Part shown: in pieces, positions 54,601-64,000 of the stretch
How the letters are laid out: every line of letters begins with the position of its first letter
How positions within the stretch are numbered: the first letter of the stretch is position 1
Assembly (NCBI RefSeq): GCF_030867095.1
Contig: NC_081824.1
Coordinates: 169,950,933 to 170,014,932 of the forward strand
Direction of reading: 5' to 3'
Length of the DNA: 64,000 nt
Source: Alligator mississippiensis
Taxonomy: Eukaryota > Chordata > Crocodylia > Alligatoridae
The notes under the pieces: generated by a model
What the model was told of the DNA's origin: nothing
The model's database searches: none
What the model saw: the letters and a program-made list of their open reading frames with translations, nothing else
Program-made: the position numbers and the translations under genes

Positions 54601-56027
54601 CGGAGGCAGGATCACTCCTATCCAAACCATCCTATACAAATGCGTTCCTAATTGCTTTTAGTCCCATTTTCTTCTTACCCCTATATATTTGATTATTATT
54701 TCCTTTGATATGTGTTCTAAAACCTTACGTAAGTTGTCATGGGGATTGGTGTGTAGTGATGCACTGTCCGGGCTGAGAGGCAGAAGGGCCCCAGGATCAT
54801 GTCCCTTCTGCAGAGGTTGTTGTGAAAGGAGGCTCGTGTTTACTCACCTTTCCCCTCCTTCCTAGTGTGCAGCAACACTCTGAGACTACTTGGAGTTTTC
54901 CCTGGCTAGATCCCTGAAAAAGCTGTCACAAATTCCTTGCCCCTTCTCACAAATCAGGAAGGAGGCTGGTTCACACATGCCTCCCTCCCAGCACACTTCC
55001 AGCACCAAGCTAAGCTGTGGAGACAGGGGAGAGACTCCATAATGGATGTGTTGTATTGTCATTAGTGAACGCTAATGTGTCTGTAATTAGCCACTGACAC
55101 ATGCTCTTGTCGCTATGCTAATACCGCTCTGTTAGAACAGTGCAGCTAAATAAGCTATGAATATTAAATGTCAGTAATTGTATGAATGTAAGGCTGCTGT
55201 GTCTGCAGCAATTAACGGCTCTGGTTTCATTCACAGTGGTCGAGTTGTATCCAGGTGGAGAGGGATGAATCTATTTCTGGTTGAGGAAGAAGGTGTATTT
55301 CTGGCTGACTGACAGAGCTGAGAGAGGCCCCATGTCCCTAGGACTTGCTGCTTGACCTTCCTCCCTAACCAGAGCGGTTAAATGGGGACCATGTAACTGA
55401 CATCCTTTGTCAAAAACTTTGCCTCTCCCTATGGAAAAAGCAGAAGGGTATTGTACCCGGAGTGATCAGTGATCACTCCTTGCAGACCCTCAGCTGCTGG
55501 TCAGCCCTTCCAAGCACTCCATAACAGCCTTTCCATAGGCTTCAGTGGTGTTACCATGATTGTTTTACCTCTTAGAAACTTGAAGAAAAAAGAATGCCCT
55601 TAAGCGATTGTGCTTCCCTTTCAGCAGACTCATGTTTGTCCCTTGTGGTGGTTTGAATGGAATTAGAAAGGCTGGTTTCATGAAATGGACTGTAGTTCAG
55701 AATCTCTCTCTCTGCCCTCCCTAGAGGTCCTAGGAGCTAAAAAAGTAACCACATAAATTGGGTCTCAGAGGTACCCCCACAAATCATATCATGTGTTCCC
55801 CACTCCCTAACCATCTGCCTTTGAAGAGAATCTCTAGCTCCTGTCTACAGTGAGTTCTTTCCCAAGGTCCTGATCTCATTCTCTCTGCCCACAGCATCTG
55901 CCATTACAGCCGTCTCTTCTGGGAGTGGGGGGAAGGTGTCAAAGTGCATGACTCGCAGAAGAGGCAAGACGCAGAGAAGCTGTCGAAGGAAGATGTCCTG
56001 TCCTTCATCCAGGCACACTGCCCCTGA
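24635..56027 (+). CDS. CMTR1: CMTR1, cap-specific mRNA (nucleoside-2'-O-)-methyltransferase 1
   Basis: Nuclear enzyme that methylates the 2'-O of the first transcribed nucleotide (cap1) using SAM. Coding exons: 24635-24764, 29657-29799, 32542-32700, 34402-34494, 35098-35169, 35877-35971, 36069-36141, 36332-36530, 39085-39203, 39444-39540, 41027-41159, 42398-42577, 42995-43051, 43884-43941, 44641-44709, 46099-46230, 46782-46904, 48127-48218, 49195-49263, 51289-51336, 52459-52571, 53063-53171, 55895-56027. Total 2496 nt, 831 aa (human 835), every junction GT-AG and in phase. Domains: bipartite NLS at residues 2-19 (KRR ... KKQRKR); G-patch about 85-131 ([16 protein letters not shown]); RrmJ-type methyltransferase about 227-446 with SAM loop [12 protein letters not shown] at 271-282 and catalytic K235, D360, K400 (human K239, D364, K404); inactive guanylyltransferase-like region; WW domain about 752-788. 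Intact. Confidence 0.98.
24765..29656 (+). other. CMTR1: CMTR1 intron 2 (after first coding exon)
   Basis: 4.9 kb intron. Only short A- or T-runs (near 26611, 27148, 28293) are evident. No transposon or extra exon is recognised, and open frames up to 111 codons have no support. Confidence 0.6.
29800..32541 (+). other. CMTR1: CMTR1 intron 3
   Basis: Contains a short CA/CATG run (about 30540-30582), a TG/CATG run (about 31610-31665) and a hAT-type MITE of family C (31716-32044). The rest is unremarkable. Confidence 0.65.
31716..32044. mobile_element. hAT-type MITE, family C copy 1
   Basis: Starts TGGGGGTGTCAAATTAACCC and ends gtcatgcaTTTGACACCCTCA, imperfect inverted repeats of CAGGGGTGTCAAA. 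Flanks ttttaaaa / ctttaaga agree at 6 of 8. Interior shares ctggcctgcagg and gtgggccaaatccagcctgt motifs. 329 bp. Confidence 0.85.
33310..34384 (+). mobile_element. CR1 LINE, 3' third of ORF2 and tail
   Basis: Plus-strand frames carry CR1 reverse-transcriptase signatures: [82 protein letters not shown] and [17 protein letters not shown]. The tail ends ttttctatgattctgtc. Several frame breaks are present, so it is dead. It fills most of CMTR1 intron 4 and ends about 19 nt before the exon 4 acceptor. Confidence 0.95.
36531..39084 (+). other. CMTR1: CMTR1 intron 8
   Basis: 2.55 kb. A 9-nt G-run lies at 36979. The segment about 37890-38060 holds gtgtagacaca-type motifs seen in sauropsid MITEs, but no complete element could be delimited. 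No extra exon seen. Confidence 0.55.
39541..41026 (+). other. CMTR1: CMTR1 intron 10
   Basis: Includes a decayed internal piece of hAT family A (39731-39935) and an AT-rich segment with repeated gtttaaa/ttatacc words (about 40605-40805) that may be another decayed MITE. Confidence 0.6.
39731..39935. mobile_element. hAT-type MITE, family A internal remnant
   Basis: Shares caaggcac, actacaaaacaataatagag, gttgcaaagaacacagaaag and aaatctctgggtttatctta with the copies at 4113-4405 and 49341-49627, but both termini are missing or unrecognisable. Confidence 0.75.
41160..42397 (+). other. CMTR1: CMTR1 intron 11
   Basis: 1.2 kb with no recognised repeat or exon. Open frames on both strands are without support. 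Confidence 0.55.
43052..46098 (+). other. CMTR1: CMTR1 introns 13-15 with small exons 14 and 15
   Basis: Apart from coding exons 43884-43941 and 44641-44709, no transposon is recognised. A 12-nt G-run lies near 45890. Confidence 0.55.
47219..47546. mobile_element. hAT-type MITE, family C copy 2
   Basis: Starts CAGGGGTATTAAACTCATCC and ends gtctcTTTGACACCCCTC. 328 bp, nearly the same length as copy 1. The interior is built of ctggctc / gcatgggg / cctgcac motifs. The target duplication is poor (4 of 8). Confidence 0.8.
48431..48765. mobile_element. MITE with GCCTTGTCTACACT-like ends
   Basis: Left end GCCTTGCCTATGCTACAC and right end gcAAGTGTAGACAAGGC are inverted repeats (11 of 14). About 335 bp, non-coding, in CMTR1 intron 18. 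Target duplication not resolved. Confidence 0.7.
49341..49627. mobile_element. hAT-type MITE, family A copy 2
   Basis: Begins GAGTGTTTTTCACC and ends GTTGAGAGAATCTCTG. Flanking duplication ttatagat / ttatagac (7 of 8). Shares the gaggcacccctcc, gactacag, gaaatctctgggtttat and cctaacagtgctaacat blocks with 4113-4405. 287 bp. Confidence 0.92.
49636..51288 (+). other. CMTR1: CMTR1 intron 19, right part
   Basis: Nothing recognised except a C-run near 49842. Open frames up to 132 codons are unsupported. Confidence 0.5.
51848..52388. mobile_element. possible MITE with GGCCACTC ends
   Basis: Left aggcCCACTCtacatgtt and right catgtgtgGAGTGGccct look like imperfect inverted ends. The interior has internal symmetry (ctacatgtgcaaattaa near 51913 versus ttaatttgcacatgtag near 52017). 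Boundaries are uncertain. Confidence 0.45.
53430..53697 (+). mobile_element. CR1 LINE 3' fragment
   Basis: Plus-strand remnant of the CR1 ORF2 end and tail: aggagcaatggcttcaaact, gtttaggttggagatcagg, gagcagggggttggacttag, ending ttttctacgattctgtg. Lies in CMTR1 intron 22. Confidence 0.9.
53700..54530 (-). mobile_element. CR1-clade LINE reverse-transcriptase fragment, split by a hAT element
   Basis: The minus strand from 54530 to 54124 carries a decayed RT region (a GSILG-type SLGINL motif, then DDTTF and [10 protein letters not shown]). The minus strand from 53785 to 53700 continues with [14 protein letters not shown], the equivalent of the CR1 'FN-KCKVLHLG' motif. A 338-bp hAT element (53786-54123) separates the two parts. 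Heavily decayed. Confidence 0.75.
53786..54123. mobile_element. hAT-type MITE, family C copy 3
   Basis: Starts CAGTGTCAAACTCACC and ends gctgTTTGATACTCCCA. Similar in length (338 bp) and ends to the copies at 31716 and 47219. No convincing 8-bp duplication, but the interrupted LINE fixes the boundaries to within a few bases. Confidence 0.75.
54532..54665 (-). mobile_element. CR1 LINE 3' terminal fragment
   Basis: Plus strand reads aatcacagaatcttagaaaa, ggaagggacctccagaggtt and atctagtccaaccccctccc, the inverted CR1 tail. It abuts the older LINE fragment on its left. Confidence 0.9.
54666..55894 (+). other. CMTR1: CMTR1 intron 22, right part
   Basis: No recognised repeat or exon between the CR1 tail and the last coding exon. 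Confidence 0.55.
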
Positions 56028-59000
56028 CCCCCCCCACCCCAGAGCCCAGCCCAGCCTGGACTCTTCAGGGACTGACTAGACTGGAGAGACTCTGAGACAG
56101 GAGGAGGGAGTCTTCAATCCAGGAGCAGTGGGTCTTCCATGGAGAAGAGAACTGACTTGCTGGCAGTCCCAGGAGTTGGGTATTTGGGAATTCAGAAGAT
56201 GCAGAACAAGGCTTCAGCTATGAGACCAGTGTATATAGGTGTCTGGCCCATGCAGCACCAGTTCTGAATACCCTAGAGGAAGAGCTGAGTTCAGCTGCTC
56301 TTCTCTTCTGACCCATTGCATGCATGAGGCTGAGGTGCAGGAAGCTCTCCCCATTCCTGCTCAGACTTACAGCCAGGCTTGTGGCCCTGTGTATGGCAGA
56401 GCAATTTGGAGACTGCATCTGGCTCTCTGGCAGCACAGAGGAAATGGCAGGATTATGCCAGGGCTGCAGGAGAGGTGTGATCCAGAGAGAGGTGACATAG
56501 AAATAGCCCTGCAGTGATCCCAGCAACCATCTCTGTCTCCTTTGGCCTGGCAGGCCTACGCCACACACTGGGGTGTCTCATTGGGGAATACTGGCTCTTG
56601 GGACATGAGGGCTGTCTCCTGTCAGTGGCTACAGCAGTTCAATTTTGGAGGTGCTGGGCCAGTTGCCAGGGGTGTCTCTGTGATAGGTGGGGGGAGCTCC
56701 ATGGCACAAATGGCTTTGGTGTGTTCGGTGCCAGCTGTGGCACTGAGACAGCATGAGTTAAGCTGATTCTGCAGGGGGAACTTCCTCGTACCATCAGAAG
56801 CTGTCACCCCAAAGAATTCCCTCTAGATCAGTAAGTAACCACAGCCTAACCTTCCAGGTGCAAGTTCATGAAAAATGCCACAAGACCCTGCTGAGATGAA
56901 GGTGGTTTTGTTGTTTGTTAGTGCTCAGAGTCATTGCCTGGGGCTCCTGGCAAAGCGAATGAGGGAAGAATGGGGTTTTTCAAAGGAAATTCAGGACATG
57001 CCTGGCTTGTTAAAAAGGTCCCAGAGCATTGAGAGAATTTGATTTTGCCTGGAGTGGATAGTCAAGAGAGCTCCTATTGCCCAACTAGGCCAGTTGTAGT
57101 GAAAACCAGAGCTTTTCTTTTTTAAACCTCCAGATAGGCTTTCAGAACTCCAACGTCTGGTGCAGACCTGGGGTCCCATCTGGAATGAATGCACAAAACC
57201 ACAACTCTCAGATGACAAGACAGGATCATGCATGTTTCAGTGAGCAGAAACAGCAGTCTGTTTCTGGGCTGGGCTCCCAAATGTCATGTAGGCCATGCTG
57301 TCGCAAAGAGCAGGGCTGACCCATGTTGCATGTTTTAACTTTGGGCTTCTGCACCACCTTTGGCCAGGTGTTCCACAGAGGACAGAAGCCTCCACACAAG
57401 CTGGCTGCACCAGCCATGTGGCAAAGTCACTGTATTTTTTTTTTTAATTATTATTTTTAACAGATTGGACTAGGATTGCCTCAACTGTGCCTTACAGAAC
57501 GCTGTGGGTCTCCTAGGAGCTAGAAGCAACCAAGCAACCATTTAGATTCTGACCTCCTGTCCTCTTCTCTTGCCAGTGAAAGATTTGGATGAAGACTAGG
57601 TCAGGCACACACATGAGCTTGTGGGGGAAATTCACCCCAGGCAGAGGTCAGGAAGAGGCTTAAGCGTTAAGTCCCTCATGCCATCAGCATAAGTAATGAA
57701 CAGACCTTGTGCTGTTTTTTCTGTACAGAGGGGATTTCACCCCAAAGCTGTGCCAGTACAGCACCATGCAGTGCCATGTAGAGATACCCAGGTAGGCGCT
57801 GAAAGTGTTAGTTCATGTACCAGAAGCAGTACTTGCATGGCTGATTTGCCCGTGCGGTTAACCTAGCTGTACTTCTTCTGGTCTCGGGTATCTCTGCAGC
57901 ATTGTCTAAACAGAGCCTAAGTAAATCAGTTTAATATCCAAGCTTGCAGCCCTTCCTGTATCTATACAATTGGTTTGTATTCAAGCATCCATTTGGTCAT
58001 CCCCTCATTGCTTGTACTTGAGTTTAATCACTGCTGGCTTTGTTACTCTTACTTTGTAACATTGATCTGTGTTCAGACTTGCTTGCTGTAGACTGGTGAC
58101 TCTACACAGCTTTCTCAGCCTGGGGTTAATGCTGACCTTTGGCCATCACGGCACAGAGACTGGAGAAAGCTGAAGTGTCAGTCAGCTGTAGAAATGATCA
58201 GAGCCCATGTTATTCTTGGGTGCTTCCTGCAGAGAAACCTTCTGCCCTCACACAGGCAGATGTTGCCTCCCTTCCAAGCTTCAGGGGAGCACGGTGGGTT
58301 GGGGATGGGGTGGCCTTTCCATGAAAGCCAACTACACTCTTCCTCTCTGGCCACCAGCAAGCCCAGATCATGGATACATCTTCCAAAGCATACATGGGGC
58401 CACATAGTACCCTGATGTGGCAGAGCTTAGCTTTGGTATATTGTGGGACACAGTAACAGGGCTCCAATTCTTGACCCAGCATTTACGTTACTGGTCATTT
58501 TAGTTTTAATGAAGGTGTTTCCACAGTACACAGCAAAGAGACTGCAGGTGGGAGACATAGCATCTTAAGCTGTGTCACTTTTTACAGCCTTTGTGCTTCT
58601 GGCTTTTTAAACTCTTCATTTGTTGTTTGGTGCTTCTAACAAATGCCCTGAGGTTGACATAATGCCAGCAGGCCAGTTTGTCAGAAGCCATTCCCTTTCC
58701 CATGGTGTTTCATTGCAATACACGTCTTCTGCACCCTCAGGGGCCTGGCTCCCCCACACAGGGCCTTGGCCTTCCTGTATGGGTGGGTATGGAGCGTATC
58801 ACGGCAGTACACTGTGTACAGTGCAGCTCTCCAGTGTAAGTAAAGCAATGAAGGAAATGCACTTGCCTGCAGGCTGGTTTTACAGATGCTTCCTGATTTC
58901 CCTTGTGCCCCAGCCTCCTTCTGCTTTTATCGCCTGGTTTGTTTGTTTTTTAATTTCGTTTTATTTTTTTGGATGCACTGAAACAGCTCCCAACCCCTTG

Positions 59001-59894
59001 TGGGAGGGCAGGTCAGCACATTTCTATAGGGCAAACATGGAAGGAGTGCTGTTGGGGAAAGGTGTTATATCACTTGTCATCTCCAAGTCCAGACACTCCC
59101 ATTCCTATTCCTCATCTTAGCCTGGGAGGTCAGGGTTATGCTTCAAAATGCCTTGAAGGAACTGTTCTGTTCAAAAGCCAGGACTTCTGATGGATCAGAC
59201 TTCTGCATGCCCATTATTGGTGTGTTACAGCAGCTCAGCCCTAGTATGGGTAAGGGAGGGGCTTCATCTCATACAAATGACTCTGCATCAAAGGGGCTAG
59301 TAGAAACCTTGGCTTTGGTGAAAGTGGTCTGAGCTATCCTCCCACTGGCTCCAGGGCACAAGGACAAGTGCCTCATTGAAGAGAATGTGTATGTGTGTTA
59401 ATTGCACATTGTATCAGGCTCTATATCACTGTGTTGATTTCTCTGCTTTAGTTGTCTCAGTATTACCAATACAGCCCTTCAGTTCACAAAGGCGCTCGCT
59501 CCATCTGATTTGTGGCTTTCCTGACCAGGAAGAAAGTGAAGTTGGAAAGGTTTTGACTTGCCCCAGGCTACTAGTACCATTAAAGGAGAGTAGTTTTGAT
59601 TCAGTGCTATGCTCTTGTTCCACAACTCTTCCCTCTGAAGGAAGAGCAGGAGAGGCAGAAGCTAAATGCATTTGCTTCTTCATGTGGTCACACAAAACAA
59701 TTTAAACTTTACTTCAAAGTTTGTTTTAAAATATTACAGAGCAGTTTGCATTCCTGTGAGCTCAGCAGGCGCTTGCCTTTAAACCATCATGTGCAGTGTC
59801 AGAGACTTGTCTCTGGGATGTGCATAGGTACAGACCTCTCAAACCCTCCCCCTGCCCCCCTAAAGAGTCCTGAGGTTTAGGGATCAGCAACTGT
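56028..59894. other. CMTR1 3' UTR and CMTR1-CCDC167 convergent interval
   Basis: Follows the CMTR1 stop. No canonical plus-strand AATAAA was found; variants are AGTAAA at 57920 and 58839 and ATTAAA at 59579, so the CMTR1 transcript end is not fixed. A short inverted repeat lies at 57780-57895. Open frames on both strands show no recognisable protein. Confidence 0.5.
57780..57895. repeat. inverted repeat, possible small MITE
   Basis: Arm agagatacccagg (57780-57792) is mirrored by tctcgggtatctct (57882-57895), about 90 bp apart. Outside the arms, gcagtgccatgt on the left and gcagcattgtct on the right also pair loosely. Confidence 0.45.
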
Positions 59895-60640
59895 TTGTAT
59901 CTCTTACTCAATTCATTTATTTGAGCTGCAGGGAGTCAGCCCAGTCCATAGACCTGCCTTTGTCAGACTGACTCCTGGCCCCATTAGTGTTGGTAGGAAC
60001 ACGTTTTAAAATTACTACCCATGCTCGGGGCTTCTAGCAACCTTGGCAAAGGGACTAATGTCTGAGCTTCAGTGATTGGTCCCTTGTGGCAGAGGTACAG
60101 TAGTAGGGAAGCTCACCCCAGTTCTTGGCAGGCTGAGCAGAGAGGATTTCAGGCTCTAGGACTTTTCAAAAAGCAGCCAAGGTGCAGGGAGGGAGGGCCC
60201 TGCCCTGAAAGGGGAAAATAGGCCTTTCCTCTCCCTTAAATTGACGTGCATTTGCTCAGCTAAAAGACTGTGGCTTCCCTGATAGGACTGGTCATTTTAT
60301 ACTGGATGAGATGGCTTCATCTACATGTTGGCTGGTCTGTTTTGGCTAGTGGTGTCCGCGTCTCCTCTCCTCCAAGACCCTCTGCTGTTGAGCACAATAA
60401 CGCCCAGGCCAGGGAGCCTGCAGATGACAATAGAGGAGCAGCAGTTGGAACACCTGATTACACTCGCAGGAAGGCACTTTGGTGAGAGAAGGGAGAGATG
60501 TTTGCAGCAGCCAGTGATGCAGGTTCTTCAACACAATCACATGGTCCAGCAGACATAAATAACAGTGATGAGCAGCATCAGGGCCATGGCAAGGGCCGCA
60601 TTCTTGCGGTTTTCCTTACGCAGAATTCTCAGTTCTTTCT
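59895..60640 (-). CDS. CCDC167: CCDC167, last exon (coding part 60537-60640, plus 3' UTR)
   Basis: Small coiled-coil membrane protein of unknown molecular role. The coding part is complement(60537..60640) after a ttttttgcag acceptor at 60641-60650. It encodes, from a split codon, EKELRILRKENRKN, AALAMALMLLITVIYV and CWTM then stop. This matches the human C-terminus (EKELKFLRQENRKN ... YWTM): the end of the coiled coil followed by one C-terminal transmembrane helix, as in a tail-anchored protein. An AATAAA on the minus strand at 59916-59921 gives a 3' UTR of about 640 nt. Upstream exons were not found in 60641-64000 and should lie to the right. The gene converges on CMTR1, as in human. Confidence 0.93.
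59916..59921 (-). terminator. CCDC167 poly(A) signal (AATAAA)
   Basis: TTTATT on the plus strand, read as AATAAA on the minus strand, about 615 bp past the CCDC167 stop codon. It is the first canonical signal downstream of that stop. Confidence 0.75.
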
Positions 60641-60650
60641 CTGCAAAAAA

Positions 60651-63600
60651 AAACCCCACACTTGGTGTGTGAGAGGCCACTTCCCTCCTATACTGCAGCA
60701 CCCCCAGTGCCTGCTGCCTCAGGCAGGATTACCGCCCACATTAGCATGGGGTAATTCCTCTGCAGTTGTCAGCTGCCATCCTGGTGGGGCTACCTACTGG
60801 GGACCTGGCTCAGGTTTTCTTTGTACAGGCAGAGCTGACAGTCTCCAACTGCCTCTCTTGAGAGGGACTGGGCAGGTAAGAGGCTTGAAAGAGCCCTTTC
60901 CACTTCCCAAATTGCATCCTGGCCTGTTTAGTAATATCTGAAAGTTACTAGCTAACAGCTGCTGACTTTCAATCCAGTTGGTAGTGGGTAAGTGGTGGTC
61001 TTATTATAGGACCTACTTTCCCCTTTGTTGGAGTCTGTGGCCTGAAAGGGCCATCACAACAGGATTCCTCCTCCCCTGGAGATGGTTCCTGTGTGAAGGT
61101 GAAATGAGAGCTGGCCCTACCTTCCTGTACTTTTTCTGAACAGGCCTCCCAAGCTCTCAAATCTGGCATCTTTCATGAGCCACTATAAGAAATAAGCTTC
61201 CAGTCTCCTCTGTGCGTCACGGACTCCAAGCATGTATCCCTTCCTGGCTGAGCTTCCTATTGTGTCTCAGTGAATGTCTGAATCAGGACACAACTTGTGC
61301 TTCAAGCTCTTGTAGCCTTGGGCAGTCAGGAGCACTAGCACTTCCTGTTCTGGGAATGATGAATGTATTTGGCTGTCACCTATGCAAGCCACTGCCTCTA
61401 CCCTTGGCAGTGCTCAAAGACTTCTGTGATCCTCGCAGCATCCCCTCAGATGTGCACATCTACCCCTTCCTGATCCCAGGGGGCTAGTCCCTGGAAGGTG
61501 AATGGAGGACAGTTCTGAGCCCAGCATACTTGTCAAAAATAATGGGCGCAGTTAGGTGAATAACCATTCCACTCATCTCCAAGCATTTTGTAAAGGCAGG
61601 TCAGTGCTGGTAATTCCATTCTACAGTGGGAAAAGCTGAGGTGCAGAGAAGTTCAGGGGCTGCCAAGAGCAGGCAACAAATCCATACCAGTCCTCTGCTT
61701 TACACAAGATCAAAATCCTACGCTGGGCAGAACAATCTTCCTGTGCTATTGAGTGAAACAGCAGCAAGCTATCTGCATTGGATATGCCAGGCTGGCCAGC
61801 AGCTCTGTCACAGCTGCCCTATGGCAATCTAGTGTTTCCAGGGAGAACTGCATGGTTACTGCAAGGGTAGGCTGAGCTTTCAGGGCCATTTGCTGGCTAA
61901 CAGGGTCAGCATTGCTTGCTGTTGTTTGAGTGCAGTGCTCTGCCAGTGCTGCCAGAGGAGTCTGACTTCAGCAAGAGCAACAGCAGCCTGGCTGCCTGTT
62001 CTACTGGCCCCTAAGGAGAGGTCAGCATGCATGTGCTTTACCAAGAGGTGCCCTCACCAAAACCCACTTTTAAAATGAGAGTTGAGCTCCAGCTCTGGGC
62101 CAGTTCTCAACTTGGCAAGTGCTGCTATTGGGTGCTTCAGTCGGCCTTGTGTGCTGTGTCTCTCCGGAAGCCACCTGCGTCTCCTGAGCTATCAGGCATG
62201 CCTGACCCTAAGGACAAACTCCTATCTAGAATGAGCTGCTTGGTGCTGTAACTCCCCAGCAGGTGGCAGCACAACCCAGGCAGCTGGAAGAGTGCAGTAG
62301 TCCAGTAGGGGCCAACCTTTTTGACAGGCGTGCCACATATTACCCTCTTGCCTTTCCCAAGTGCCACTCTGCTCCCCTTCCCCTGCCCAGTCTCCTTCTC
62401 TACTTCCTGCTCTCAGCCCTGTGCTCCCTACCTGACCTGCTGTTTTGATTCCTTCTTCATGCCTGGTGCTCCCTGCCCGATCTCTGCTTTCTGCTCCCTG
62501 CCCACTCCCCAGCCTGTTGCACGCCACACACAAAGCCTGGCCATGCTACTTGTGGCACCCATGCTGCAGGCTGGCCACCCCTGCGATAGACAGCCCAAAC
62601 CTTGCAGCTACTGCTGCCTGGGTCTGATGCTGATCCTGGCATCCTTACTCCTAGACCAGACTGTAAACCCTGGCTTCTGCTGTGCAGTAACCTGTCCTAC
62701 AAGACTTGTTCCTCAGATTGAGGTAACACTGAAAGGCTCCACAGTAGCAAGACCTGAACGGACGCAGGCAACTGCATGTTGTATTTCGCAGGGCCTGGCC
62801 CCATTTGAACTTCTGGGGGTTGTGCTGCTGTTTCCCTGAAGGGAACAGTACCCAGCCCTACTCATTCACCTATACAATGGTCCTGTTTTGCTCGTTCTTG
62901 GGTTTAGGTCTGCCCAAAGGACAAACCCACGGAGGAAAACATCTACAGAAAGGGGCTGGTGCTGGGGGTGCCCTTGCAACTCTGCTCTGCTTATACTAAG
63001 CCCTGGACCCTCTGTGCCTCAGACGGAGGGAATGAGCACCCTCGCCTCCCACTCGTACCCAGGGATGTGGAGGACACCTGGTCCCTTCAGGAGCAGGCCT
63101 CAGCCCAGTGGAGACAAACTCAATGTGGCTGCATAACACTGTGTTGGGCCAGCAGGGGGCAGTCTAATGTCACTGCTCCTGAGCACTGAGCCCCAGGAGA
63201 GGAGGAATGGTAGAAAGGCTTCCTGCCTGGAGACTGAGAATAAAAAATGCGGAAGCCCGGACAAATGTACATCCCACAGGGTGTGGGAAGAGGTCTCTGA
63301 GCAACCATAATTCTCCAGGTCTAGAGGGATTTAGAGTTGGGCTATTATACATTTGCTTCAGCCCATGGTGGGGGGGTGTTGGCTGGAGGAGGCAGCATCC
63401 CCATTGTTAATAGAGGAGTTAAAACTAAACATCCAGCACGGGCTCTGCCTTTTAACTGCCTCCAGTGAGACAAAGGAGGGGAAATCATTCAACCTCACCT
63501 CTAGACCTGCTTGTATTGTTTCCATGCAAACCCAGAGGCCATGCTGCACTACAGCTACAGGGTACACGCTACAGCTTGTGCTGCAGGAGTTGTAGGAGGC

Positions 63601-64000
63601 GCTAACACAGTGGAGAACTCTCCCGGGTTCTCTGCTATGCATCTGTAAGAATTTTGGTTTTCAAACTCAGGCAGCAACTCTTCCCTCAGGAGGAGGGTTC
63701 AAATCCAGCTAGTCTAATTTGTTGGCCAAGGTTTTCCAAAGCAGCTAGGGATATTGCATGTCCACCTGCATGTTCTACAAGATGCCTTTGGCTGAAGTGG
63801 AAGGCTTAGCTTCTGAAAATCAGATCCCTGGAAGGTGCTTTGCTTTGGAAAACCTAGGAGAGAAAGAGCACAGCATCTCGCCAAAACCCCGCTACACAGA
63901 TTTTTCTCAATCTCCCCTCACAGGCGCTGCTTTTTTGGCCGAGCCCAAGCTTAAAGGCAAAGTAGGAGAGAGACTGAGAAAAGCAAGTGTTTAAATTGGA
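60651..64000 (-). other. CCDC167: CCDC167 intron (partial)
   Basis: Sequence upstream of the last CCDC167 exon on the minus strand. Only the hAT-type MITE at 62303-62583 is recognised. No coding exon matching the missing CCDC167 N-terminus was seen, and the many open frames are unsupported. Confidence 0.65.
62303..62583. mobile_element. hAT-type MITE, family B copy 2
   Basis: Begins CAGTAGGGGCCAACCTTTTTG with acaggcgtgccaca following, and ends gtggcacccatgctgcaggc then TGGCCACCCCTG. Flanks cagtagtc / cgatagac agree at 5 of 8. Opposite orientation to the copy at 8009-8213. 281 bp; the C-rich interior explains the overlapping open frames. Confidence 0.82.

Noticed and set aside
60651-64000. 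Upstream CCDC167 exons within the window
   Set aside because: No minus-strand segment matched the expected coiled-coil N-terminus with flanking splice sites.

Overview
This is a stretch of vertebrate nuclear DNA, most likely from a crocodilian or turtle (crocodilian favoured, about 0.65). Four orthologues of known vertebrate genes can be read exon by exon. The repeats are CR1-clade LINEs and many short non-autonomous hAT-type DNA transposons with 8-bp target-site duplications, with no Alu/L1-type repeats, which fits a non-avian sauropsid. No bacterial operon, CRISPR array, tRNA or rRNA gene was seen, and no retroviral or LTR element was recognised.

Layout. (1) 1-2127, minus strand: first two coding exons of AARS2, mitochondrial alanyl-tRNA synthetase; the gene runs off the left edge. 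(2) 2128-2317: a 190-bp CpG-rich bidirectional promoter with two perfect NRF1 palindromes. (3) 2318-17321, plus: RNF8, the DNA-damage E3 ubiquitin ligase, 8 coding exons and 521 aa, followed by a long 3' region. (4) 22720-23345: a second CpG island with the non-coding first exon of CMTR1. (5) 24635-56027, plus: CMTR1, the cap-1 mRNA 2'-O-methyltransferase, 23 coding exons and 831 aa, all in frame with GT-AG junctions. (6) 59895-64000, minus: last exon and part of an intron of CCDC167, convergent with CMTR1. The RNF8-CMTR1-CCDC167 order matches human 6p21.2 as I recall it. AARS2 lying head to head with RNF8 does not, because in human the two are several megabases apart.

The four genes are not one pathway: mitochondrial translation, double-strand-break signalling, mRNA capping and a small membrane protein. 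The links are physical: AARS2 and RNF8 share a promoter, and CMTR1 and CCDC167 converge.

The most unusual items are transposon effects on host splicing. A 602-bp hAT-type element sits exactly at the 5' splice site of RNF8 exon 2, and its perfect 8-bp target duplication has copied that splice site. A CR1 LINE ends about 19 nt before the CMTR1 exon 4 acceptor, so the likely branch point is LINE-derived. RNF8 also ends in a 48-residue acidic Ser/Asp/Tyr tail where human RNF8 has five residues. I found no convincing novel multi-gene system.
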